Positions 10,855-22,064 of a DNA stretch of 32,350 nt are shown piece by piece. Below the pieces are notes generated by a model. That model did not search any database, was not told the origin of the DNA, and was given only the letters and a program-made list of their open reading frames with translations. The translations under genes were made by a program, and so were the position numbers. Numbering within the stretch: the stretch's first letter is position 1; every line of letters starts with the position of its first letter. The DNA comes from Candidatus Midichloria sp. (lineage in GTDB: Bacteria; Pseudomonadota; Alphaproteobacteria; Rickettsiales; Midichloriaceae): NCBI GenBank assembly GCA_030073355.1, contig JALDTH010000006.1, positions 1 to 32,350 of the forward strand, in the 5' to 3' direction.

Positions 10855-11946
10855 ATGAATTTCATAATTCATCGTTATATAGCAACACACTTTATAGGTT
10901 ATACTATAACTATTTTTTTTGCTATTTCAGGAATAGTTTTGTTTTTTGATACTCTGGAATTAATTAGATTATCACTAAAAATTGCCGAGCTTAATTTCCA
11001 GAAAGTTATTTTAATGGCAATTATGAAGAATTATTATCATGCTAATAAAATATGGCCTTTCATTATAGTGCTTGCTGGTGCATTTACTTATAAAAAATTA
11101 TCGGAAAATTTTGAGCTCTATATACTAAGATCTGCAGGTTTTTCAACTTTTCAAATTATATTGCCTATTACTTTACTATCTTTTTGTATTGGTATAATTC
11201 ATATCACTCTTTTAAATCCAGTAGGATCATATGGTATAGAAAAGTATCAACACATGGAGGCGATCAATCTACAGGGAAGAAAAAGCTTAATCAGCTTTTC
11301 AGAATCAGGTCTATGGCTTAAGCAAAATTCAGGAAATGGCAAAGAAATAATTTTTCATGCTTTACGCCTCTCTCAGCAAGAACAAGCTTTTTATGATGTA
11401 ACTTTCTTTTATTATGGCTATAACAATACCTTTATTAAAAGAATTGATGCTAAAAAAGCTACAATGATCAATAATTATTGGCATATAATCCAAGCTAAGA
11501 CTATCAATTCTAAATATGTTGTGCACCAAGAAAAAGAAATGCGAATTAAGACAGATTTAACTTTTGACAGTATAATTGAGAGCATGGTATCTCCTGAAGT
11601 GCTTTCTTTTTGGCAGCTTTATAACTTTATTAGGATTAGTAAAAATACAGGGTTAATTGCTGTAAAACATCAACTTTACTTCTGGCAGCTGCTTTTTGTG
11701 CCGTTATTCTTCTCAGCCGTTGCGGCAGTGGGTTATATATTCGGAATTAAAAAGCCAAGAGCCCAGAAATCCAATAACATGATTATTATCGCCGTCTTAA
11801 TTCAATTTTTTATTTACTTCGCTTCTGATTTTGTCTCCACCTTAGCAATAGTAGGTACTATTCCAGTTATTATTGCAGCTTTGTTTCCATTTGTGGTCAC
11901 CACTATTATAGGGCTATATAGCATATTACATTTTGAGTTTAGCTAG
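10855..11946 (+). CDS. LptF/LptG-family LPS export permease (YjgP/YjgQ)
   Basis: MNFIIHRYIATHFIGYTITIFFAISGIVLFFDTLELIRL..., FELYILRSAGFSTFQIILPITLLSF, LNPVGSYGIEKY; predicted TM helices at both termini; starts 1 nt after the ccmF stop. Confidence 0.88.
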   Translation: MNFIIHRYIATHFIGYTITIFFAISGIVLFFDTLELIRLSLKIAELNFQKVILMAIMKNYYHANKIWPFIIVLAGAFTYKKLSENFELYILRSAGFSTFQIILPITLLSFCIGIIHITLLNPVGSYGIEKYQHMEAINLQGRKSLISFSESGLWLKQNSGNGKEIIFHALRLSQQEQAFYDVTFFYYGYNNTFIKRIDAKKATMINNYWHIIQAKTINSKYVVHQEKEMRIKTDLTFDSIIESMVSPEVLSFWQLYNFIRISKNTGLIAVKHQLYFWQLLFVPLFFSAVAAVGYIFGIKKPRAQKSNNMIIIAVLIQFFIYFASDFVSTLAIVGTIPVIIAALFPFVVTTIIGLYSILHFEFS

Positions 11947-12024
11947 GAACTATATAAATTGGTTACCAATTGGGCTGCGTTTTAAACAAGGAATAGGTCC
12001 TAGGTAACTGCTGCTTTCTCCAAA

Positions 12025-12135
12025 TTAGGTACTTACACAAGGACTTTTTAAATCATTAACTGATGGGTCTCTGGGTGTGCATGCAGTTATTAAAAAAACT
12101 GTTCCTAAAAGAATAAAAAGTCTTATATAGTTCAT
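12025..12135 (-). CDS. Short lipoprotein, 36 aa (lipobox), absent from the supplied ORF track
   Basis: MNYIRLFILLGTVFLITACTPRDPSVNDLKSPCVST*; hydrophobic signal segment ending in LITAC lipobox; GGAGG Shine-Dalgarno just upstream of ATG; 13 nt after lysC on the same strand. Confidence 0.65.
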   Translation of the reverse strand: MNYIRLFILLGTVFLITACTPRDPSVNDLKSPCVST

Positions 12136-12148
12136 TATTCCTCCTATT

Positions 12149-13351
12149 TTAAACAGCATCAAGACTAAAACCATTATGTAATTTAACGGTTGCGACGTCT
12201 TTATATTTAGCTTCTAATACAACAGATATATTAGTACTAATTGCGTTAGCACTAATTATATTTATATCCTCATCAGCTAAAATTTGAAACATTTTTTGCA
12301 AAATTATTGAATTTTCCGCTAACCCATTACCAACTATAGTAATTTTAGCTACTTCATCTTTAATAATAAAATTCAAGCTAAGATCATTGAGTAGACTACA
12401 AACTACTCCTAGACTATTTTTAGGAACTGTAAATTTGAAGCTAGGGTCTAATTGGTGAGCGTCAAATAGAAGTTCTAACGGTATTGCTAAATCGCTTAAT
12501 GTATCCAATATCTTATTTATAAAAATATTATCGGTATTAATGCGGAAAATTGTAATAATGACAATATTACTATCACTTACGACAGCCAGAATTGAACCTC
12601 GCTCTATTCCCTTGTTGTCCTTTACTAATACAGTTCCAGATATATCAGAAAAACTTGAGAGAATGTGGGTTTCTAAGTGATGACTTAAAGAGATATCAAC
12701 TGCTCTTGGATGTATAACTTTAGCGCCAGCTGTAGCCATTATAAGCATCTGATTGTATGATATTGTCTCAATTTTTTTAGCTTTGGTAACTATCCTAGGA
12801 TCTGCACTAAAAACCCCATCAACATCAGTAAATATATCACATCTAGCTGCACAAACTGCAGCAGCAACAGCAGTTGCAGTGGTATCAGACCCACCTCTAC
12901 CTAGAGTTATGATACGTTCATTGCACACCCCTTGAAAGCCTGGAATCACTGGAACTTCTTCTTTTTTAATCGCTTCCATCAATTGAGTTGTTCCAACTGA
13001 GACTATTCTACCATTGGAATATGCAGTGTCTGTTACGATTGGTAGCTGCCAGCCAAGAAAAGAGCGCGATTCTATTCCAATAGACTGTAAGGCTAAGGCA
13101 AGTAAACCAGCGGTGACCTGTTCTCCAGATGAAAGTACTACATCATATTCTGCCAATTCATTTTGCGATGAGAGAGAAGAGGAAGACTTTGCATAATTAG
13201 CTAGCTGATCAGTAACGCCAGACATTGCAGAAACAACGGCGATAACTGATGAGCCTCTGTTTCTTTCTCTAGCTATTATTTCAGCAACTCTTTTAATCCT
13301 ATCAATATTTGCAACAGAAGTGCCACCAAATTTTTGAACTACAATAAACAT
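12149..13351 (-). CDS. lysC: Aspartate kinase
   Basis: MFIVVQKFGGTSVANIDRIKRVAEII..., VVLSSGEQVTAGLLALAL, TLGRGGSDTTATAVAAAV, DIFTDVDGVFSADPRIV; C-terminal ACT-like region. Confidence 0.95.
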   Translation of the reverse strand: MFIVVQKFGGTSVANIDRIKRVAEIIARERNRGSSVIAVVSAMSGVTDQLANYAKSSSSLSSQNELAEYDVVLSSGEQVTAGLLALALQSIGIESRSFLGWQLPIVTDTAYSNGRIVSVGTTQLMEAIKKEEVPVIPGFQGVCNERIITLGRGGSDTTATAVAAAVCAARCDIFTDVDGVFSADPRIVTKAKKIETISYNQMLIMATAGAKVIHPRAVDISLSHHLETHILSSFSDISGTVLVKDNKGIERGSILAVVSDSNIVIITIFRINTDNIFINKILDTLSDLAIPLELLFDAHQLDPSFKFTVPKNSLGVVCSLLNDLSLNFIIKDEVAKITIVGNGLAENSIILQKMFQILADEDINIISANAISTNISVVLEAKYKDVATVKLHNGFSLDAV

Positions 13352-13483
13352 AACTATTTTTCCAATTGAATAATAAGGTCGTAGCAGAAAAGTATATCGT
13401 AGACAATATAGAAATAAGTTGATGACAACTATAAAATTATTTCGCTCAACTTTGAGTTGTTTTATGCATTGATTATTAGCACT

Positions 13484-16238
13484 ATGATTTATTCTCCAAT
13501 ATACAGAAGTCAGGCCAGCTGGTCTAATCCTTCAAAGACATTAAAGGAGTTATTAGACGTAACAGTGGAAAAGAAAATTAGTGAAATCTCTGACAATGTA
13601 GCAAGTACTCCAGGTGTTGATCATAGAATGGGTATTCAGCAGGTAAAAGCAAAGTTAACTGAGCCGGTTACCAGACAGACAGTCAAGACAATATAATACA
13701 GTTAGATACTCTCAACAGCTTAGAACCGCAGTGGGAAGAGTTAAAACTACTTCTAGATAGTTTTCAGGAAGTTTTCTCTAAGCTTAGGGGCACGTCATCT
13801 ATAGACAGTAAAGAGAGAAGGGGGAAAATGACGTCTTTTTTCAAAGGGACGTAGCTTTGTCTGCGGCTTCCCATAATAAGGGGTATTTTGAGGCTCAAGT
13901 AAGATTTGGATAAGATTTAGGAAGGCACTCTGTAGAGATAGTCAAACTCGCAGAAGGTGCAACTTGGAGTACCAAGGGATTAGGTATTTCAGTTCATGCT
14001 CAGATAGTTAAGGTTGATTGTTCATCTTCAGCCAGTTCTTACATCCAAGCTGGAGAATTAGAAATTGAGGTCAGGAATAATAGATTAGTTAGTAATATCG
14101 TTGCGGATACCGAAGAAGAAAATATTACAAGTTTAACTGATGCTCCAGACAAATTTGGAGTGGGCACCTTCTATTTAAATAATGCTAAAATTGAGATTGA
14201 AGAAGGAGACAGCTTAGCCAGAATTGTAGAGAAGATTAACACGGTTCAAGGTATAACGGTTGCGAGTATTGAGAAGAAATATAAATTAGTATTAATCTCT
14301 AAAAAATTAGGGATAGAGAGTTCTACTAATATTAAAGAAATTACTTCAGGTATCTTTAAAGATAAATTAATTTCTGAACCACAATATATCAAAGTCAAAT
14401 TAAAGGAAGGGATGAGCATAGAGGAGGTGACTGCTAATATTAATGCTTATAAAGAGGAGCATGGAGTAACTGCATCTTTTGCTGAGAAGTGTTTGACGTT
14501 ACATTCTACGATAACGGGAGTTGAAAATGATATTAAGCTCAAAAATGAAGAGCAAATTTTTGGCGATTTATTTAAAAAAGATAATGGAGAGAGAAATAAA
14601 ATTGTTGAAGAAAAGGATGCAGAAATAAAGTTTGATGAAGTTACTAAGAAATTTAAAAGTAATGATTTTAACGTTGAGTTTCCAGGTGGGGAAATATTTT
14701 TCAATTTATATGATAAACCATCTATTCCTGGAGAAAAACAAACTATTACTATAAAAGTGGCACAAAAAGGTATTATTGATGCGGTAGATGAGCTATTAGT
14801 AAGTTATTATAAAATATTAAGCTTTTTGGCGATTAGGGAAAAAGAAAAAAAATATCGAGTGCGCCTCTTAACAATATTCCGGAAGAAGTGAAATTTAATT
14901 CCTTAGTTAAGGACTTTGATGTTAATATAATAATTGGTAAAGCAAACTTTAAGGGTATTGGTATTGATTTCAAACAAGAGAAGATTTCTGCATTTGAGGA
15001 TAAGAATTTTAACTATATTCACTCTACTGACGAAATATCAAAGGGCCTAATATTTTTTGATAGGACTAAATTCAAAGAGGCGCTGGACAAAAATTTCGAG
15101 CGAGTAAAAGACCTGTTTGTCTATAGTGCTAAGTGCTAATGGTTCTAAGAATTTATATCCTTTAACACAAAATAATATTAAATACGAGACTATTGAATCA
15201 GTAGATTTTAATATCGACAAAAATAGAATAACATTTAAATCGACTGTTAGTACGCCTTTAACTAGTCAACAGGGCCAAGTCATTTATATAGAAGATGGAA
15301 GTGATATGGATGCGCTAGCTAGAGGTATCAATGAGGTAAAAGAGTATCGTGGTATAGAAGCAAAAGTTATAGTGAATAATTCCTCTTATCAAAAGAGGCT
15401 TTTAAACGCCTTTATAATCCAGAAGTTAAATGGCTACCAATTCTTGCTGATTATGACAGAGTACTTGATGGTATTTTGATATTAAGCCGGAATCTTATAA
15501 GAGTGTTGATTTTGCTGATAAAGATACTGTAATAGGTACTGGATACCTTCCGGCTACTGGCTCTTTCTTTATAAATGGGATGAAGATAGAGATTAAAAGT
15601 GATGATACACTTCAATGCATTAATGATAAGATTAATAGCACTAAAGCAGGGGTGAGAGCAATCTATATCTACTAGTTCTTCAGGTGCTTATAATTTAGAC
15701 TTAACCGCAATTACTGAAGCAAACATTAAAGTTTCTGATCCAGATAATAAGATTTTTAAAAGTATTTTCTCTACGAATTTTAAAAACCGAGGCAAAAGAT
15801 TTTTAGATATCTCTCATAATTTGGAAAAAAATATCCTAAGAAAGCCTTATATATCCCTGCGTCTTCAACGAGCCTTAAAGATAAGGATGCAGAAATCAAA
15901 ATTTTAGATTGGCCCTCTGATAAGGAAGGTTCAGTAGAAACTAAGGGATTACGAATGTTTTATTTTGGGGACGGAGACGAACACGTAAAGCTAGAAATCA
16001 AGCAGGTATAGCTGATAAATTCTATCATACGATAAAGAACTATTTATCTTTTAATGGTTTTGTTAAAAATGCGCAAGATAGGTTAAAAACTCTTATTAGA
16101 GAGGAAACAGATGAAATTCATAGGATAGACGTTGAGGAGATAAAGAAAATAGAAGTCAGTATAAAAAGGGAGCTAGCAAATATTACGAGTATTCGCTCAA
16201 AATCTGCTCATATAAAATCTTTGTTTAATCGGGAATAG
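13484..16238 (+). pseudogene. fliD: FliD-like flagellar hook-associated/cap protein with flagellin-IN-like modules (multiple frameshifts)
   Basis: Concatenated frames: ...GRHSVEIVKLAEGATWSTKG (compare FliD GKYTISVTHLAQA); GTFYLNNAKIEIEEGDSLARIVEKINTVQGITVASI and TGSFFINGMKIEIKSDDTLQCINDKINSTKAGVRA (IN motif); FFDRTKFKEALDKNFERVKDLF (FliD_C-like); GIADKFYHTIKNYLSFNGFVKNAQDRLKTLIREE...IKRELANITSIRSKSAHIKSLFNRE (coiled-coil C-terminus like FliD). Confidence 0.65.
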
Positions 16239-16244
16239 GGAAGT

Positions 16245-16589
16245 ATGTCTTTGTATCTTTTAAATATTGGTGAATCTCAAGTCACTGAAAGTATGGGTAC
16301 CAAATATCAAACTGATGAAATCACAGTGGAGAATTATTTAAGTGTATACATTAAGGCTATTGAAGAAGTTATTAATTCTTTAGAGGTAAGTATTAATAAT
16401 TGTAAAAGAATTGCTGAGATACAGTCTAGTGATGAATTAGAGGTCAGCGAAGAGTTGATAAAATATAAAACAAATTTTGCAAAGGCTGTAATGCGAACAA
16501 AGGAATTGATAGAAGCATTTATTTATGAGTGCCAATCTATAAGGTGTGGAAAGGGAAATCGTAGATTACATAGAGTTTTTAATGTATAG
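16245..16589 (+). CDS. Small helical protein downstream of fliD-like gene; candidate FliS/FliT-like chaperone
   Basis: MSLYLLNIGESQVTESMGTKYQTDEITVENYLSVYIKAIEEVINSLEVSINNCKRIAEIQSS...; begins 6 nt after the fliD-like stop with a GGGAAG SD-like sequence; family not recognised from sequence alone. Confidence 0.5.
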   Translation: MSLYLLNIGESQVTESMGTKYQTDEITVENYLSVYIKAIEEVINSLEVSINNCKRIAEIQSSDELEVSEELIKYKTNFAKAVMRTKELIEAFIYECQSIRCGKGNRRLHRVFNV

Positions 16590-16784
16590 ATTTGATGTGT
16601 TATTGTGGTCAAAATAAATTTTTTTTATTTACTACAAAGATTATTATTGAATCTTTTTAAGAATTGTTTAAAAAACAATTCTAATGCGGATTTAATAAAG
16701 ATAACAAATCGTAATTCTTACGATAAATTTTTAAAATCTGATCAAGAAACTAAAAGATTTTGATGTGGAAGATAAAATAAAGTA

Positions 16785-17315
16785 GTGTACAAATACTTAT
16801 TGGGTTTGGGTTCTAACATAGGTGATAGAAAAAAAAATTTGGAGAAAGCTATTACCGAACTTGCTCAAATATTAGCTAATATTAAACAATCTTCATTATA
16901 TGAATCAGAGGCAATGCTCCCTGAAAATGCTCCAAAGGAATGGGATATACCTTATCTTAATATGTGTTTAACGGGCTATTCGTCCTTAGAACCTCGCAAG
17001 ATTTTTCCTCTATTTCAAAAAATTGAAGAAAAAATTGAAGAAAAAATTGAAGAAAAAATTGAAGAAAAAATTGATAGAAGAACGAGCAAGGGAAGATGGG
17101 CTCCAAGATTTATAGATATTGATGTGTTGCTAGTAGATAATTTGCTTATTCAACAAAGTGATTTACAGGTTCCACACCCTGCAATATTGTTACGAGATTT
17201 TGTTTTGCTGCCAGCAACTGAGGTATGGGCTGATGCCAAGCATCCAATAAGTGGGGAATTTTTAAAAAATATTAAACCAAAAATTATTACCAGTATAAAA
17301 AAATATGCAGACTAA
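16785..17315 (+). CDS. folK: 2-amino-4-hydroxy-6-hydroxymethyldihydropteridine pyrophosphokinase
   Basis: YKYLLGLGSNIGDRKKNLEKAI..., SLYESEAM, GRWAPRFIDIDVLLVDN, VPHPAILLRDFVLLPATEVW; GTG start. Confidence 0.93.
   Translation: MYKYLLGLGSNIGDRKKNLEKAITELAQILANIKQSSLYESEAMLPENAPKEWDIPYLNMCLTGYSSLEPRKIFPLFQKIEEKIEEKIEEKIEEKIDRRTSKGRWAPRFIDIDVLLVDNLLIQQSDLQVPHPAILLRDFVLLPATEVWADAKHPISGEFLKNIKPKIITSIKKYAD
17017..17074 (+). repeat. 12-bp tandem repeat (AAAAAATTGAAG, 4 perfect copies plus a partial) inside folK
   Basis: Direct read: aaaaaattgaag at 17017, 17029, 17041, 17053, then aaaaaattga; encodes KIEEKIEEKIEEKIEEKI. Confidence 0.97.
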
Positions 17316-18093
17316 AATCGTTGGAATTTTAAATTATACCCCAAATTCTTTTTCTGATGGAGGAAGTTTTTTTGATTTGAAGGCGGCTCAAAAACACTTT
17401 GAAGAAATGCTGGAAGATGGAGCGGATATTGTGGATATTGGTGCGAATTCGACAAATTATAATAGAATCCTTTTAAATGCAGAGGAAGAATGGAACAGGG
17501 TCCAAGAGCTCTTACATATAATTGCGCCGAAATATGGACATTTAATTAGCTTAGATACTTTTTATCCAGAGAATGCCGAGAGAGCCATAGACCTTGGGGT
17601 ACATATGATTAATGATGTTGGTGGCGCGAAAGATCAAAGAATGCTTGAGGTGATAGCAAAAAATAAACACATTTTATATGTTTTTATCTGCAGCCTAGTA
17701 TTACCTGCTAACAAAGAAATAAGGGCTAAAAGTCGTGAGGAAATATATGATTTTGCCAAGAGTAAGTTAGATTTAATGCAAGCAAAAGGAATTGAGTTAA
17801 GCAGAGTAATTTTTGATCCAGGAATTGGTTTTGCAACTAACACTAGTTTATCTTTGAAAGTTGTCTCAGAGTTGGCATTTTTCAAATCACTAAACACTCC
17901 AATCTACATAGGGCATTCAAGAAAATCATTTCTTGAATCTATAACCAAATTCCTGCCAGGGGGCAGAGATATAGAAACTCTAGCAGCTTCCCTGTATATG
18001 GTGTTACAAGGTGTTGACTATTTAAGAGTTCATAACGTTAATATACATGCTCATGCAATAAAAATTTGGGAAGCAATGCGCAGTTCACTATAG
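17305..18093 (+). CDS. folP: Dihydropteroate synthase
   Basis: KIVGILNYTPNSFSDGGSFFD..., ADIVDIGANSTN, ISLDTFYPENAERAIDLGVHMINDVGG, IFDPGIGFATNTSLSLKVVSEL, IGHSRKSFL, YLRVHNV. Confidence 0.92.
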   Translation: MQTKIVGILNYTPNSFSDGGSFFDLKAAQKHFEEMLEDGADIVDIGANSTNYNRILLNAEEEWNRVQELLHIIAPKYGHLISLDTFYPENAERAIDLGVHMINDVGGAKDQRMLEVIAKNKHILYVFICSLVLPANKEIRAKSREEIYDFAKSKLDLMQAKGIELSRVIFDPGIGFATNTSLSLKVVSELAFFKSLNTPIYIGHSRKSFLESITKFLPGGRDIETLAASLYMVLQGVDYLRVHNVNIHAHAIKIWEAMRSSL

Positions 18094-18109
18094 CATTATG
18101 GGTGGGTAT

Positions 18110-19325
18110 GCTGATATTTAATGGTTCATGTATGTAACCAGTGCGATATATGATATAAACCCTACAAAACATTAAGCTGCTATAAGAAAATAAATGATGC
18201 CAGTATGTATTAATAGGAATTACCTTATGGTATGCATCGTTGTTGGTTTACATAAGTATAGAACTAATAAAGACATTGCTAGAATACACTTTTTAGGTAG
18301 GGGATATTTTTCTAATACTAATGTCATGTTTTTGGTTAATAGTAGCCAAAGTATTTGGTAATAACTATAGATCAGTTTCGTGGTTGTATATCGATTAGCG
18401 ATATTATGGAATTATTGTATGGTAAAATGAGTAGACGTGTTACCAATATTACTTCTGTTTTGCTCTCTACTGTATTAGTAGTTGCACAGGTAAAGGCTAT
18501 ATGGTATCTTCTACTACATTATTTTTACTTACCACCTATGTGTAATGTAATCATTCATTGGCACAGGGGTATTAGCAGTATATTCAGCTTTTGTGGGTTG
18601 TGGTATAAGAGCTATTGCATTAACTGATGTTTTTCAGTTTGCAGTATTTTATAGTAGTACTAACCTTAATTTGTTCTCATGCATATAGTGATATCGGTGG
18701 CTACAATGTTTATAAATAAGTTTTATCTGAGGAAGTGCATAAATTTAGTCTTAATAGCGATAATATTTTATTATTTATTGGCCTATTCCTTTATCACCTA
18801 TTGCCCCGCATTGGAGGAGTTTACATACAGAAATTCTTACTTAGTAGAAATTCTTGGCAATTAGTGAGTTGTTTACAGAAAATTGCTATTATTCATCTTT
18901 TTCTCACAATTGTTATATGCTTAATGGGAATAATAATCAAAATCAAGAAACAGAATCTTGATCATCCCACTGCTTTTTTTATTTTATTGATAACCATTTA
19001 GCTGCCGGAGCAAAGGTCTAATTATTGCTGGTTTGCTTGCAGTAGTGATGTCTACGGGCTGATTCTTGGCTAAATAATGCTAGCGCATTATATGCGCATG
19101 AATTGTTAATAAATTTGTTATTTTAACTTAGCGATTTTAGCTGTTTTTTCTCATTTTTTAAGAAAGGAATGATGAAACTAAATTAGATTGCTGGGAATCT
19201 ATGGTCTACCTTTATTATGGTTCCACTTGTTGCAGGTTTTTTGAAATTCAGTACAAACTCCAAATCTTTCATGGTTGGAATTGTAATGACCATAATCTCT
19301 ACCTCTGTATTAGTGGTTATGTAGT
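18110..19325 (+). pseudogene. Sodium:solute symporter (SSS/PutP-like) remnant
   Basis: Fragments SISDIMELLYGKMSRRVTNITSVLLSTVLVVAQVKAI, LFIGLFLYHLLPRIGGVYIQKFLLSRNS, LIIAGLLAVVMST.(A)DSWLNNASALYAHELL, in several frames with stops. Confidence 0.7.
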
Positions 19326-19489
19326 TAATGCTTTGGCTACTATAAGCTTAATGTAGGGTATAATTGGGAACTGTATAGAGGTCTTTTCGGCATGCATTTA
19401 CTGGCAAAAATATAAAGGCTTAAATCCAAAGCTAAAGGCATCGTCAAGTGCCTATAGGGTAAATAGTATAGATACATATCCTTAGTAAC

Positions 19490-21096
19490 TAAAAGTTCAA
19501 GTTGATGTAGGATCTCATCAGAAATTAAGCCGAAATTTTTGTACACTTCTATAGCTTTGCCTGAAGCGCCAAATGACTCTAAACCAAAAGATTGATATGA
19601 TCTCTTTGCCCAAGGCTCTTCTCCAATTGCTTTCGCTTGCTGCCTTTATATTATAGCATTTTTCCTATAACGCTATCCTTTTATACCTCTGCTCTTGCAT
19701 TTCGAATAGTTCAAGTGATGGCATAGATATAACTATTGTACCAATATTCCTGTTTTAGCCACTTGATATGCTAAAGAAACTTCAGATCCAGAGCTAATAA
19801 TTATTAATCTCAGGCTTTAAAGAGGTATTTTTTATTATATAACCTCCTTTTTGGGACAGATTGGTTTTCTTTTTGGTGTAATAAAGGTAAGTCTTGTCTA
19901 CTAAGGGCGGATTAATATTGGACCTTAATCATTTTTTAGCGCTATCTCAAAACGTTCTATTGTTTCTATCGCATCAGCAGGTCTTAACACAGTTAAATTA
20001 AGTACCACAATAGGGCTTAAAAATGCCATGAGCTGCTATACCATTCATTATGGCTGCCATCCTGAATTAATTAAAGTTTCTAGCACTATTCCAGCGGTTT
20101 TCCTAATGACTTCTGGTGGCTTAGTAGCTTTTAAACATCTTTTCTTTAACTCAGCAAATAAATTATAATATGAGGCATTGTCTTCTAATAGGTAATAGGC
20201 TATAAAATTCTGATTTTATAGATTACCATTTTTCATAATCCATGCCAGATTTTTATGAAATTTGCGCCAAGAATTAAGTATGATATCTGGGACTGTAAAG
20301 GCGTTATAAGTACAGCCTAAATAATTTTTGATAGTTTTTTACTTCTTCAACCCCCGAAAGCGCTCCATTAGCTGAAGATTTACCTTAGTGCTTTAATGAG
20401 CCATATCCTATAATAGTTTTTGCTATAATGAGTACAGGTTTTTCAGCATTATTAGTTTGGGCTAGTTTATTATGAATATCGTCATAATTATGCACATCAG
20501 CTTCTAAAACAAGCCAGTTTATCGCTTCAAACGTTGTCTTATATTCTTAGAGAAAGTGAGATGAATCGGTCCATCAATTGAAATGTCGTTGTTATCGAAG
20601 AATACTATTAAGTTATTGAGCTTAATATGTCCCGCAAGAGAAGTTGCTTTATAACTAATCCCCTCAATTAGGCACCTGTCACCAACGATTAAATATGTTT
20701 TATGATTGGTATTAGTATTTCTGTGGTTTGCTATGCTAAACGCTCTAAGGTTGCCATTTCAATTGCATTGGCAAGCCGTTGTCCTAGGGGACCGGTGGGT
20801 AGTTTCAATGCCTGAGCTTGGGTTATGTTCTGGGTGTCCTGGAGTTTGTCTAAAGTATTTTAAAGTCGTCGATGGAAAATGTCCCGCTTAAAAAAAGAGC
20901 AGTGTAAAGTAAAGCAAAACCATGGCCAGCAGAAAGTATTATCCTATCACGATTAGGCCATATTGAGTCATGAGGATTAAACTTTATTTAAAAAATCCTT
21001 GAATAAGACCATCATAACATCAGCAAACCCTAGAGGCAAACCGGAGTGCCCTGAATTTGCTAATTCTACCATATCTAGCGAAAGTTTTTTATCCAC
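19490..21096 (-). pseudogene. tkt: Transketolase remnant
   Basis: Minus-strand fragments: LSLDMVELANSGHSGLPLGFADVMMVLFKDFL; DSIWPNRDRIILSAGHGFALLYTALF; IIAKTIIGYGSLKH.GKSSANGALSGVEEVKN; FTVPDIILNSWRKFHKNLAWIM; IGEEPWAKRSYQSFGLESFGASGKAIEVYKNFGL. Confidence 0.85.
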
Positions 21097-21123
21097 TTAT
21101 AGGAAGGCAATATTTGCTTTTGG

Positions 21124-22064
<941 letters not shown>

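Noticed and set aside
16605-16763. 53-codon ORF (VVKINFFYLLQRLLLNLFKNCLKNNSNADLIKITNRNSYDKFLKSDQETKRF).
   Set aside because: GTG start without a clear SD, low complexity, AT-rich; could be chance or a flagellar-operon remnant.
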